A stretch of DNA of 64,000 bases from a bacterium. GTDB taxonomy: Bacteria; Calditrichota; Calditrichia; RBG-13-44-9; J042. The stretch is taken from the NCBI GenBank assembly GCA_015485355.1, contig WFTQ01000076.1:1-64000 (forward strand). Direction: 5' to 3'. A program made the position numbers and the translations under genes. Every line of letters starts with the position of its first letter. Position 1 is the stretch's first letter. This document shows, one piece after another, positions 35,999-44,657 of this stretch. The notes under the pieces were generated by a model. The model did no database searches, was not told the DNA's origin, and saw only the letters and a list, made by a program, of their open reading frames with translations.

Positions 35999-36448
35999 TT
36001 ACGATCGAACATTGCCAATCCGATCCTTAATGGCTTCCCGTGCCGCGGGTGTCCGCAGGTGTTCCGCATCCACCGTAATGGCTATGCCACCGCGGATGTT
36101 AAACCGACCGATGACCCGACACCAGTGCGGATTCAGCGTCTGCACCAGATCCTCCAGAATCCGGTTCACCACGTGCTCGTGAAAGACGCCTTCGTCGCGG
36201 TAGGACCATAAATACAATTTGAAGGACTTGGATTCCACAATTTTCTGATCGGGCACATACTCCACTCGTATGCGGGCAAAATCCGGTTGCCCCGTTATGG
36301 GACACAGGCACGTGAATTCGCTGGTTTCCAGAATCACCAGGTAATAGCGACCCGGCGTCCGGTTGGGAAAGGCCTCCAGTTTTTTACTGGGTTTTGCCTT
36401 TCGTCCCAGAACCGTCAATTCCCGATACTCTTGGTCTTTTGGGCTCAT
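35999..36448 (-). CDS. queF: NADPH-dependent 7-cyano-7-deazaguanine reductase QueF
   Basis: Reduces preQ0 to preQ1 in queuosine synthesis, 149 residues, unimodular type. It has the catalytic Cys in EFTCLCPITGQPDFA and the QueF motif ESKSFKLYLWSYRDEGVFHEH. I chose the ATG at 36448, which has AGAGGGG upstream; a reading from 36481 lacks this. It completes the pathway of queEDC at 2926-4860 but is a separate transcription unit. Confidence 0.95.
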   Translation of the reverse strand: MSPKDQEYRELTVLGRKAKPSKKLEAFPNRTPGRYYLVILETSEFTCLCPITGQPDFARIRVEYVPDQKIVESKSFKLYLWSYRDEGVFHEHVVNRILEDLVQTLNPHWCRVIGRFNIRGGIAITVDAEHLRTPAAREAIKDRIGNVRS

Positions 36449-36659
36449 GATCGCCCCTCTCGTGATAAAAGTGGGTTTCAAATTTATGCTATCCGCAACG
36501 GGATCGAAAGAGTTTACAAAAATTCATCCGTGTTAGCAGGCGATACCCGTTCCCGGATCAACTCCGGGCTGACGGTGCCATGGACGGGATTTTACTTGTG
36601 AATTTGTGCACACTCGGTAAATTGTTCCAATTTTTTTCATAATTCGGCGCTTAGGGGTA
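36449..36659. other. Divergent region queF-susC, upstream part
   Basis: About 210 bases from the queF start to the susC promoter; with the susC leader, 425 bases have no gene. It is AT-rich towards its right end (CCAATTTTTTTCATAATTCGG near 36628) and should include the queF promoter. I see no other defined element here. Confidence 0.4.
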
Positions 36660-36687
36660 TTGACTTTTTATTTTATTTCATTAAATT
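36660..36687 (+). promoter_or_regulatory. Probable sigma-70 promoter of the susC-susD operon
   Basis: TTGACT (36660-36665), a 16-base spacer and TAAATT (36682-36687). A start near 36694 would give a leader of about 180 bases before the susC ATG at 36874. Confidence 0.6.
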
Positions 36688-36693
36688 ATCGAA

Positions 36694-36873
36694 TGGAGAT
36701 ACGGAAGGACATCCTGCCGAGCACTCCGAGCGAGTGCTCATTTTTTTATCCCCCATTTGATCGGCTGCTGCCGCGCCTGATTCGGGCGCCCTGACCCCAA
36801 CCCGGCAACCCGTGGGGAGTACGATTAATGGAAAAATTGGAAATCGGGTCAATTTTTTAGGAGAGGAGAAACG
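36694..36873 (+). promoter_or_regulatory. Structured susC leader with intrinsic-terminator hairpin
   Basis: About 180 bases of presumed 5' leader with four stem-loops. First, GAGCACTC-CGAGC-GAGTGCTC (36719-36739) followed by A and seven T, a complete intrinsic terminator. Second, GCGCC-N7-GGCGC (36773-36789). Third, CCCCA-N13-TGGGG (36795-36817). Fourth, AAAAATTG-N10-CAATTTTT (36832-36857), just before the AGGAGAGGAG ribosome site. No gene ends upstream on this strand, so the first hairpin would act on susC itself, as an attenuator or a conditional terminator. The effector is unknown; I could not match a known riboswitch. Confidence 0.6.
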
Positions 36874-39800
36874 ATGGGCAAATTCAAATTAGGGATATTG
36901 TCTTTACTCATATCCTTGCTGATGAGCACCCTGGCATTGGCGGAAACGATAAAGGTTACCGGACGCGTTGTGGACAAGGAGACCGGGGAACCGTTGCCCG
37001 GTGCGGAAATCACCGTAAAGGGCACTTTTCAGGGTACGGCCACCGATGTGGATGGGTTGTTCATTCTGGAAATTGCCGATATGGACGAGGCCGAGCTGGA
37101 GATTACTTACATAGGGTATAAGACGGTAACGGTGAAAGTGACCGGCAATACAGACAACCTGATTATTCAAATGGAAGAAGATATTTTAAAAACCTCCGAA
37201 GTGGTCGTAACCGGTTTTGCCACGACGGTAAAGCGTCAGAATCTGGCCAATGCCGTGGCCACCATTAATGCAGAAGAGTTATTGCCCGCCCCGACGCAGA
37301 CGTTGGAACGGGCTCTGGAGGGGAAATTAGCCGGTATTCGGGTGACTCAGAACACCGGCGCCCCCGGAGGCGGCATCGATGTGAACCTGCGAGGGGTTTC
37401 CACCATCGAAGGTTCCACCCAGCCCTTGTACGTGGTTGATGGTGTCATTGTCAATAACGATGCCATTCAATCGGGGATTGATTTGGTCACCAAGGCCGCC
37501 GCCGCCGGAAGCCGGAGTCCCCAGGGGCAACCCACGAACCGCATTGCAGACATCAACCCTAACGACATCGAAAGCATCGAAATTCTTAAAGGCGCCAGTG
37601 CCGCGGCCATTTACGGTTCGAAGGCCGCCAATGGAGTGATCATTATTACCACCAAGCGCGGCGTTCCCGGAAAAACGCGCATCGATGTCAACCAGCGCTT
37701 TGGATATAACTCCATTCTGAAAAAGATCGGTACCCGGCGGTTTACCGAAAAAACGGCTCTGGAAGCCTACGGTCAGCAGGGTCTGGACATTTTCAAGGCC
37801 AACAACGGCATTTACATCGATTACGAAGATGAAATGTATGGCGAAAGGGGCTTCCTGTCGGAAACCAGCGTGAGTCTCCGGGGAGGCAGCAATAAATCCC
37901 GTTTTTATGTGTCGGGGCTGGCTCGTACCGAAGACGGGATCATTAAAAACACTGGATACCAAAAATATGCGACCCGTTTCAACCTGGAGCACAAACTCAG
38001 CGACCGTTCCGAGATCAGTGTTTTTACCAATTATATCCGTACCGAATCCGATCGGGGGGTGACCGGTAACGACAACACCAACATTACCTACGGTTTTTCC
38101 TTAGCCTTTACCCCCAGTTTTCTGGACATCCGTCCCAAAAACGGTACGTACCCCGATCATCCTTTCAATCCTTCCAACCCCTTACATACGCGGGATGTTT
38201 TTGTGAACAAGGAGCTGGTAAACCGCTTCATTATTTCCAGTCAATTTAAGCAAAATCTTTACAGTAGTCAGAAGCAGACATTGAACTTCGTTGTTAATGC
38301 CGGTGTGGATTTCTTTTCCCAGGAAAACAAGGTCATTTCGCCTCCCGAACTTCAATTTGAAAAGAATGCCACTTTTCCCGGCGCCTCGCTTCTGGGCGAG
38401 ACCGTGAGCACCAATTCCAATCTCTATTTAAACCTGGTACACAATGTTTCACTGAACCCCAGCGTATTGTTTACCACCGCGGCCGGATTGCAATACGAAA
38501 ACGCCAATCTGAACAACAGCCTGATCGAATCCCGGGGGTTGATCCCCACCCAGGAGAACATCGACCAGGCTTCGGTGAGCACCACCTACCAGGAACGCAC
38601 GATTAAACGCGACCGTGGTTTTTTTATTCAGGAAGAAGTGGACATTCAGGGCAGAATATTTCTGACCGCGGGGCTACGAGGGGACGCCAGCAGTGCCAAC
38701 GGCGATCCGGACAAATACTATTTATATCCCAAAATTAACGGTTCGGTGCGTTTATCGGAATTTCCTTTCTGGACGTTTAAGCATTGGGTACCGGAATTCA
38801 AAATCCGGGCGGCGTATGGCGCTACGGGTAACCAGCCGCCGGCCAATGCCAAATACACCGAACTGGTGCCCTCCAACATCGACGGCCGAGCCGGGTTACT
38901 GCCCTCCACGCGTCGCGGTTCCAAGGACATCCGTCCCGAACGCACCGAAGAGCTGGAGATGGGTGTGGACGCCTTGTTTTTCGGAGGACGGGCCAGCCTG
39001 GAGTTCACATACTACACCCAGAACATCTCGGACCTGTTTTTGATCTCTTCCCTGCCCCCCTCGTCCGGGTTTAACGAAGAATTCACCAACGGCGGAGCCA
39101 TGCGGACCAATGGCATTGAGGTATCTCTGGGGATCACGCCGGTACATTCCCGGATGTTGCTCTGGAATGCCCGGATCAACTTCTACAAAACACGCTCCGA
39201 GATCACGGAACTGACGGTGGATCCTTTTAATAAGGGTGGATTTGCCACCTTTCTGGGAACGTTCCGGATTCAGGAGGGGTGGTCTCCCACCACCATCATC
39301 GGTGCCGATGTGGATGCCAATGGCAACACCATCATTCTGGGCGATGCCACGCCCGATTTTCAGCTTTCTTTCAGCAACAACTTGAATTTCACCTTCAGCT
39401 TCGGGAAATTGGATTTGTATTTCCTCTGGGATTGGCGCCAGGGCGGCGAGGTCATCAATCTGGGGAAATTGATCACCGATCTGGGCGCCACCAGTGCCGA
39501 TTACGAAGATCCGGCCACCGATGCCAGTCTCAATTTGCCCGCCAATGGTGTGGTAAAGGCGGGCGATTGCACCGACAATCGGCTGGGTCCCTGTCGTCTG
39601 GAACTCCTGGGGAAATCCACAGCACCCTATGTGGAAGATGGCTCTTTTGTCAAGCTGCGCGAATTGAGCGTGAATTATTCGGTCCCTGACGGCTGGCTGC
39701 GCAATTTCTTTAACGGCTACGTTTCCTATTGGAAGATCGGCATTTCCGGTCGAAATCTATTCATGTTCACCCGATACAAGGGCTACGATCCCGAGGTCAG

Positions 39801-39894
39801 CCAATTTGGCAACGTGGCTATCGGGCGAGCCATCGATACCATTCCCTACCCTTCTTCCCGGACTTTTTATTTTAACATGTCTTTTGGATTATAA
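36874..39894 (+). CDS. SusC/RagA-family TonB-dependent outer-membrane receptor
   Basis: A 1006-residue TonB-dependent transporter. A signal peptide (about 1-23) is followed by a carboxypeptidase-regulatory-like domain (VTGRVVDKETGEPLPGAEITVKGTFQGTATDVDG, about 27-110), a TonB-box-like region at SEVVVTGF, the plug with VDGVIVNNDA and IESIEILKGASAAAIYGSKAANGVIIITTKRG, and a barrel ending in a terminal Phe-containing strand (FYFNMSFGL). It works with the SusD-type lipoprotein downstream to import an oligosaccharide or peptide ligand. The ATG has an AGGAGAGGAG site. The stop is one base from the first possible start of susD. Confidence 0.95.
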   Translation: MGKFKLGILSLLISLLMSTLALAETIKVTGRVVDKETGEPLPGAEITVKGTFQGTATDVDGLFILEIADMDEAELEITYIGYKTVTVKVTGNTDNLIIQMEEDILKTSEVVVTGFATTVKRQNLANAVATINAEELLPAPTQTLERALEGKLAGIRVTQNTGAPGGGIDVNLRGVSTIEGSTQPLYVVDGVIVNNDAIQSGIDLVTKAAAAGSRSPQGQPTNRIADINPNDIESIEILKGASAAAIYGSKAANGVIIITTKRGVPGKTRIDVNQRFGYNSILKKIGTRRFTEKTALEAYGQQGLDIFKANNGIYIDYEDEMYGERGFLSETSVSLRGGSNKSRFYVSGLARTEDGIIKNTGYQKYATRFNLEHKLSDRSEISVFTNYIRTESDRGVTGNDNTNITYGFSLAFTPSFLDIRPKNGTYPDHPFNPSNPLHTRDVFVNKELVNRFIISSQFKQNLYSSQKQTLNFVVNAGVDFFSQENKVISPPELQFEKNATFPGASLLGETVSTNSNLYLNLVHNVSLNPSVLFTTAAGLQYENANLNNSLIESRGLIPTQENIDQASVSTTYQERTIKRDRGFFIQEEVDIQGRIFLTAGLRGDASSANGDPDKYYLYPKINGSVRLSEFPFWTFKHWVPEFKIRAAYGATGNQPPANAKYTELVPSNIDGRAGLLPSTRRGSKDIRPERTEELEMGVDALFFGGRASLEFTYYTQNISDLFLISSLPPSSGFNEEFTNGGAMRTNGIEVSLGITPVHSRMLLWNARINFYKTRSEITELTVDPFNKGGFATFLGTFRIQEGWSPTTIIGADVDANGNTIILGDATPDFQLSFSNNLNFTFSFGKLDLYFLWDWRQGGEVINLGKLITDLGATSADYEDPATDASLNLPANGVVKAGDCTDNRLGPCRLELLGKSTAPYVEDGSFVKLRELSVNYSVPDGWLRNFFNGYVSYWKIGISGRNLFMFTRYKGYDPEVSQFGNVAIGRAIDTIPYPSSRTFYFNMSFGL

Positions 39895-39913
39895 CATGAA
39901 AGGAAGCATGAAA

Positions 39914-41224
39914 ATGACCCGACGACATTTACGAAAATTGCATCCCTTCCGGGCCCTTCTTTTCCTGATTGCGGTGGCATCGGCCATGGTGCTTTCCTGC
40001 GGGGAGATGAATTTTCCCAACCCTAATGCCCCGGATCTGGAAAACGTTCCCATTCAAACGCTGGTTTCGGGTGCCGAAGCGGGCATGCGAATCGATTATG
40101 CCATCTATTTACGCGCCGTTTCCGTGGTGGGGCGGGAAGCATATTACTTCGAACCGGCCGACCCCCGTTATACCGGGGAATTGATGTTTGGTCGTCCAGA
40201 CCCCGGAGGATTTATCGTGAACCGTCCCTGGTCCGCCCGATACCGGGTGGTCGCCGATTGCCGGTTTTTGCTGGACAAAGCGGAGGGCTTTTCCGGCGCC
40301 GAGAAGGCCGGCATCGAAGGATACGCCAAAACCATTTTGGCCTACCAGTTATTGCTGAATCTGAATTACATGGATGAAAACGGGATTAAATTGGACTTTT
40401 CCGGGGATTTGAACATCCCCATGGCCAGTAAAACAGAAGCCTTTGCGTTTATTGAAACGAACCTGGATGAGGCCTATACCGCACTCCAGAACGCTGGCAA
40501 CGCGTTTCCCTTCCAGCTTTCTTCTGGATTTGCCGGCTTCGATACCCCGGAGAAATTCGCCCAATTTAATCGGGCACTGAGGGCCCGGGTAGCTATCTAT
40601 CAAAACAAATATCAGGACGCACTGAATGCCCTGGACAATTCCTTTATCGATCCCAACGGGGCCATGACTCTGGGCGTATATATGGTGTATGGTACGGGAC
40701 TGGGTGATCAAACGAATGAGATTTACGAAAATCCTGAAGCGCCTTTCGTGAAATTCATGGCGCATCCCAGTTTCGAAAGCGACGCCGAAGCCGGGGATCA
40801 GCGTTTCAGCAACAAGGTTTTCAAGCGTACTACGGCCACCACCTTCGATGATCTGACTACCGATCTGGCCATTACGGTCACTTCCAGTGCGATCGACCGT
40901 TTACCCATTATTCGCAACGAAGAGCTTTTGTTGATTCGCGCCGAGGCCAATATCGGGCTCGGAAACCTGACGGCCGCCCAGGCGGATATCAATCTTGTTC
41001 GCGCAGCCGCCGGATTGGCACCCGTGACCCTTACCGATGCGAATCAGGCCATCGATCAGCTGTTACACGAACGCCGTTATTCCCTGTTCATCGAAGGCCA
41101 TCGCTGGGTGGATATGCGCCGCTTTGGTCGGCTGAACCAGCTGCCCATCGATCGGGCCGGAAAAGACAAAATTCTGGATAAAATGCCCATTCCCGAAACG
41201 GAACTTCCCGAGAGCGGTGGATAA
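39914..41224 (+). CDS. SusD/RagB-like surface lipoprotein
   Basis: A 436-residue SusD-like glycan-binding lipoprotein that caps the SusC barrel. The lipobox is VLSC with Cys28, so lipidation is expected. Later motifs are NRALRARVAIYQNKYQDAL (TPR-like helices), LPIIRNEELLLIRAEANI and the family-typical ALNLIR-like region (AQADINLVRAAAGL), then ERRYSLFIEGHRWVDMRRFG near the C terminus. I chose ATG 39914, seven bases after AGGAAG; ATGs at 39896 and 39908 are alternatives. It is co-transcribed with susC and ends at the terminator at 41239. Confidence 0.92.
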   Translation: MTRRHLRKLHPFRALLFLIAVASAMVLSCGEMNFPNPNAPDLENVPIQTLVSGAEAGMRIDYAIYLRAVSVVGREAYYFEPADPRYTGELMFGRPDPGGFIVNRPWSARYRVVADCRFLLDKAEGFSGAEKAGIEGYAKTILAYQLLLNLNYMDENGIKLDFSGDLNIPMASKTEAFAFIETNLDEAYTALQNAGNAFPFQLSSGFAGFDTPEKFAQFNRALRARVAIYQNKYQDALNALDNSFIDPNGAMTLGVYMVYGTGLGDQTNEIYENPEAPFVKFMAHPSFESDAEAGDQRFSNKVFKRTTATTFDDLTTDLAITVTSSAIDRLPIIRNEELLLIRAEANIGLGNLTAAQADINLVRAAAGLAPVTLTDANQAIDQLLHERRYSLFIEGHRWVDMRRFGRLNQLPIDRAGKDKILDKMPIPETELPESGG

Positions 41225-41238
41225 AACCCTCCAATCCA

Positions 41239-41269
41239 AAAAGCCAGGGGATCCTTCCCCTGGCTTTTC
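41239..41269. terminator. Bidirectional terminator between susD and the GH31 gene
   Basis: AAAAGCCAGGGG (41239-41250) and CCCCTGGCTTTT (41257-41268) form a perfect 12-bp stem with a six-base loop. The A-run on one side and the T-run on the other let it work for both susCD and the convergent GH31 gene. Confidence 0.9.
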
Positions 41270-41687
41270 TGGTTGACCTCCGTGGTATATCGGAGGAGCT
41301 ATGAGGCTGATCTCTCTTTCTTTAGAATGGGGAGGGAAACGCCTTCAGAAAACCCCCGTCGGCCCGCTCGCATAGTGACCCCCGTGCTTTCCCCACTAAT
41401 TCTATGAAAATCATATTAATAAAACGGTTAAACGACCGGAATGTTCCCTGGAAACGGCTCCTCGACCACTCAATCGGGGGAGCCCAAGAACCCGGTTCCG
41501 GATGAATAACGATACCACCGGGTTCCGTCGCTGCCTCGCCAAAAAGAGCGTTCTTAGAACCGCTTCCCCATCCTTAAACAAACCGGGTGCCTCGGTCAGG
41601 CATCGAGCACCGCCTCCATCAAAACCCATCCGATTTCCGGATCATCCTGCAGCGCCGGTGTATTGCTTCCCGGGCTTTGGACAACGA
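41270..41687. other. Non-coding region between terminator and GH31 gene
   Basis: About 420 bases that would be a long 3' tail of the GH31 transcript. A 24-codon plus-strand frame at 41301-41375 has a GGAGGAGC site but no other support. No other feature was recognised. Confidence 0.4.
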
Positions 41688-44138
41688 TCACTGAATTTCC
41701 AGAGCCATCCTGCGGGTGCGTGTTTCCACCCATACAGTCAACGTCTGTTCTTCCTGGTCATAGGCGAAACCGGTTTTATTCATCGCGGATTTCCGGGGAA
41801 TCTTCTTCCCGTTCAGTAATAATCGGCGTGGTGGTTTGGGCCAGTCATAAAATGTAAGGATCAAAGGTCCTGAGCCGCCGGCAATCCCCTGAACCAGGGG
41901 CTCCGCACTAAAGTGAAATTTTTTGCCACTGCGTAAAAATTCGAAAGCGGTCAGGCGATAGGCGCCCTTTTCCCGGGCACGCGGCGAACCTTCATCCTCA
42001 TAGAGAACAAACCGCCCGAATGTTCCTGCCGGAAAAACGGTCAGTTCCAGAGAATCGGGGATTTCGTTGGTGATATATTGGCGAAGCGGATAATACGGGA
42101 GCATCCCCCCCTCCCGTAAGAAGATGGGCAACACCTCCAATGAAGTGTCCAGATAAATTGTGCCAGGGCCTTCAAATACTTTTCGGAGGTTCAATTCGAA
42201 CCATTTTCCCTCAGGAAGATACACTTTTATTATGCGTTGGTTTTCGGAAATGACCGGGGCAATCATCAAATGGCTTCCCACCAGAAATTGATGTTGAACG
42301 GTTTCTTCATAAACCCGGGGGTCATTCTGAAACTCCCAGAAAAGCGGTCGCATAAGGGGAATGCCGGTCTCGCTGGCTTCCCAGAAAAGGGTATAAAAAT
42401 AAGGGAACATACGATAGCGCAGGCGCACAAACTTTCGGCTTATCCGCTCAATCTCTTCCCCAAACACCCAGGGTTCCTGTCGATTGGAGCCATAATGGGT
42501 ATGCCCCCGGAAGAGGGGAGAGAAGGCCCCGATCTGCATCCAGCGAGCAAACAATTCCTGAGACGGGGTGCCGATAAATCCTCCCACATCGGTGCCAACA
42601 AAGGGTAATCCCGATAGGCCCATCCCCAGCAACATGCGGATTCCCAGAGCCAGATGGTCTTCGGAGGCGACGTTATCGCCTGTCCAAACAGCGGCGTATC
42701 GCTGGATGCCTGCAAATCCCGCGCGAGTTAAAATAAAGGGACGTTCCTGGGGCAAATACCGACGAAAGGCATCGAAGGTTGCCTGGGCCATAAGAAAACC
42801 GTACAGGTTGTGCATCTTTTTTTGATTTTGCCAACGCCCTTCGTCGTGGAACAAAACTTCCAGGGGGAATGCTTTGCCCCAGACCGCCGGTTCATTCATA
42901 TCATTCCAGATCCCCCGTACACCGACCTGGAAGAGTTGTTGCAGCCCTCTACCCCACCACCCCCGGGCTGCGGGGTTGCTGAAATCCGGAAAATAGGAGG
43001 GGCCCGGCCAGACCTCTCCAATATAGACTTCCCCATCCGGATATTTCACGAAATAATCCTGGGCCAGGCCTTCCCGGGCAACCGGATAATCGGGATCCGC
43101 CTTTACGCCGGGATCCACAATCACCACCGTCTTAAATCCCAAATCACTCAATTGTTGCACAAGCCTTGCGGGGGACGGAAAGCGGCGAGGGTGCCAGGTA
43201 AATATCCGATAATCATCCATGTAATGGATATCCAGATAAATGACATCGGCGGGAATGCCCTTGTCCCGAAAAGTACGGGCCACGCGCAAAACCTCCCGAT
43301 CAGGGAAATAGCTCCAGCGGCACTGCTGATAACCCAACGCCCATTTCGGTGGTAAAGGCGGACGGCCGGTAATTTCGGTATACGTTTGGACAACCTGGCT
43401 AATACGCGGCCCGTAAATAAAAAAATAATCCATTATCCCACCATCCACAGAAAAGGAATAGTATCGTAAATTTCCCGCACCCAGGTTGAACACGCTACGA
43501 TAACTGTTATTCACATAAATGCCATAGGCCTTACCCGACCGTAAACCAATGAAAAAAGGAATGGATTGATACAAGGGGTCCGTTTGGTCGTCATATCCCG
43601 GGAAGTCGCTGTTCCACATGACCCATTCGCGGCCACGTTTGTTCACGTTTCCGGTCTTTTCCCCCAGCCCGAAAAACCGTTCTTCCGGATGAATACTTTT
43701 CCAGCAACGAATCTCATTCCCCTCCCAGCCGATTCCCATCCCAGGATCATCGGCATTCAATAACTCTCCTTCCTTGTTCCATATTTGTATCCGGCAAGGA
43801 AATTTCTGAATGTGTAGGTCCAGGGCAGTGGATTTCAATAGGATGGTTTCTGCACCTTGTTCCATCTCCAGCGCCACCCGAGGCCATTGCCGTCGATAAA
43901 TCGGGTAATCAAGCTTGTCGGCTTCTTCTTGACCGGGTAAAAACAGGGTAAAACGGACCAGATTGGGCAACAAAAATCGAATCTCCAGGCGTACCGCATC
44001 CTGGCAAATCAGGGTTATACCATTCTCTCGGATCTGATGATCCACTACGTCGCCCAGAAAACGATAGTTGGCCAGGGCCGACGTGGATAACAGCCAAATC
44101 AACCCGCTCAAAGTGACCCATCTTCCTAACGATCTCAT
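41688..44138 (-). CDS. Secreted GH31 alpha-glucosidase
   Basis: An 816-residue glycoside hydrolase of family 31, probably an alpha-glucosidase or alpha-xylosidase acting in the periplasm. A signal peptide covers about 1-23. The nucleophile is Asp413 in WNDMNEPAV and the acid/base Asp488 in WTGDNVAS. PPKWALGYQQCRWSY, DVIYLDIHYMDDYRIFTWHP and GLPFVGTDVGGF complete the family pattern, and a C-terminal beta-sandwich follows. It converges on susCD and shares their bidirectional terminator, so it probably works on the same glycan. Its promoter is at 44183-44211 and AGGAGA precedes the ATG. Confidence 0.94.
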   Translation of the reverse strand: MRSLGRWVTLSGLIWLLSTSALANYRFLGDVVDHQIRENGITLICQDAVRLEIRFLLPNLVRFTLFLPGQEEADKLDYPIYRRQWPRVALEMEQGAETILLKSTALDLHIQKFPCRIQIWNKEGELLNADDPGMGIGWEGNEIRCWKSIHPEERFFGLGEKTGNVNKRGREWVMWNSDFPGYDDQTDPLYQSIPFFIGLRSGKAYGIYVNNSYRSVFNLGAGNLRYYSFSVDGGIMDYFFIYGPRISQVVQTYTEITGRPPLPPKWALGYQQCRWSYFPDREVLRVARTFRDKGIPADVIYLDIHYMDDYRIFTWHPRRFPSPARLVQQLSDLGFKTVVIVDPGVKADPDYPVAREGLAQDYFVKYPDGEVYIGEVWPGPSYFPDFSNPAARGWWGRGLQQLFQVGVRGIWNDMNEPAVWGKAFPLEVLFHDEGRWQNQKKMHNLYGFLMAQATFDAFRRYLPQERPFILTRAGFAGIQRYAAVWTGDNVASEDHLALGIRMLLGMGLSGLPFVGTDVGGFIGTPSQELFARWMQIGAFSPLFRGHTHYGSNRQEPWVFGEEIERISRKFVRLRYRMFPYFYTLFWEASETGIPLMRPLFWEFQNDPRVYEETVQHQFLVGSHLMIAPVISENQRIIKVYLPEGKWFELNLRKVFEGPGTIYLDTSLEVLPIFLREGGMLPYYPLRQYITNEIPDSLELTVFPAGTFGRFVLYEDEGSPRAREKGAYRLTAFEFLRSGKKFHFSAEPLVQGIAGGSGPLILTFYDWPKPPRRLLLNGKKIPRKSAMNKTGFAYDQEEQTLTVWVETRTRRMALEIQ

Positions 44139-44657
44139 ATTTCCGGTTCTCCTGTTTCAAAAGCAAAAGTTTCGATCCTTGAAAATTATCATTTTTTCAT
44201 GAAATAATCAAAACCATCCGGTATTCTTTCATGCAAAGAGGGGGTTCAATAGAATATTGCCATTTGACCACGAGTGGGTTCTCCTCCTTTATCCCACCGG
44301 GTTATTCGATAAATACTTTTCAGACCTCCGTAAACATCGTCAAAGATCATTCCATCGGTTTGCCGTCACCCTCTGGAGGAAACGCTGTTCAAAGGTTGCA
44401 ACCGAGAAAAAACGGCTCGATCGGACTCCCGATACCGTTTATGGAAAAGCAACGATGAAACCGGCAAAAGCATGAACCTCTCATCCGTACGGAAAGACAG
44501 GGACAGCCTATTCCTTCACTAAACCAAAGGATTCTCCTTCGGTTCCTTGCGGGTTTCCAACCCGATGGGCACCATCCGAACTCCCCATCATTGCATCGGC
44601 AATGGTATTTGGATCGGATAAACAAGGGATTTCCCAACGGATGGTTTCCCAGGGAAA
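44139..44657. other. 519-base non-coding region with tandem hairpins
   Basis: Holds the GH31 promoter at its left end. Further right, AACC-A-AAGGA-TTC-TCCTT-C-GGTT (44522-44544) and CGGGTT-TCC-AACCCG (44550-44564) make two adjacent hairpins, without T-runs. They lie downstream of the propeller protein gene at 44658. No credible gene was found on either strand. Confidence 0.45.
44183..44211 (-). promoter_or_regulatory. Sigma-70 promoter of the GH31 gene
   Basis: On the minus strand TTGATT (44211-44206), 17 bases, then TAATTT (44188-44183), 45 bases before the GH31 ATG at 44138. The pattern is the same as at rpoN and the exported GyrI-like gene. Confidence 0.65.

Noticed and set aside
35795-36211. 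138-codon plus-strand frame opposite queF
   Set aside because: It is the antisense of queF extended into the intergenic region and has no recognisable domain.
36781-36820. CCCGGCAACC in the susC leader, resembling the SAM-I riboswitch core
   Set aside because: The P1 stem, the GAGGGAC-type kink-turn part and the second conserved AGGTGC region are missing, so a SAM-I riboswitch cannot be supported.
37327-37992. 221-codon minus-strand frame inside susC
   Set aside because: Antisense shadow of the plug domain, with Gly/Asn-rich low-complexity translation and no ribosome site.
41301-41375. 24-codon frame with a GGAGG site after susD
   Set aside because: It lies downstream of a strong terminator, has no promoter or family, and one good ribosome-site match is not enough support.
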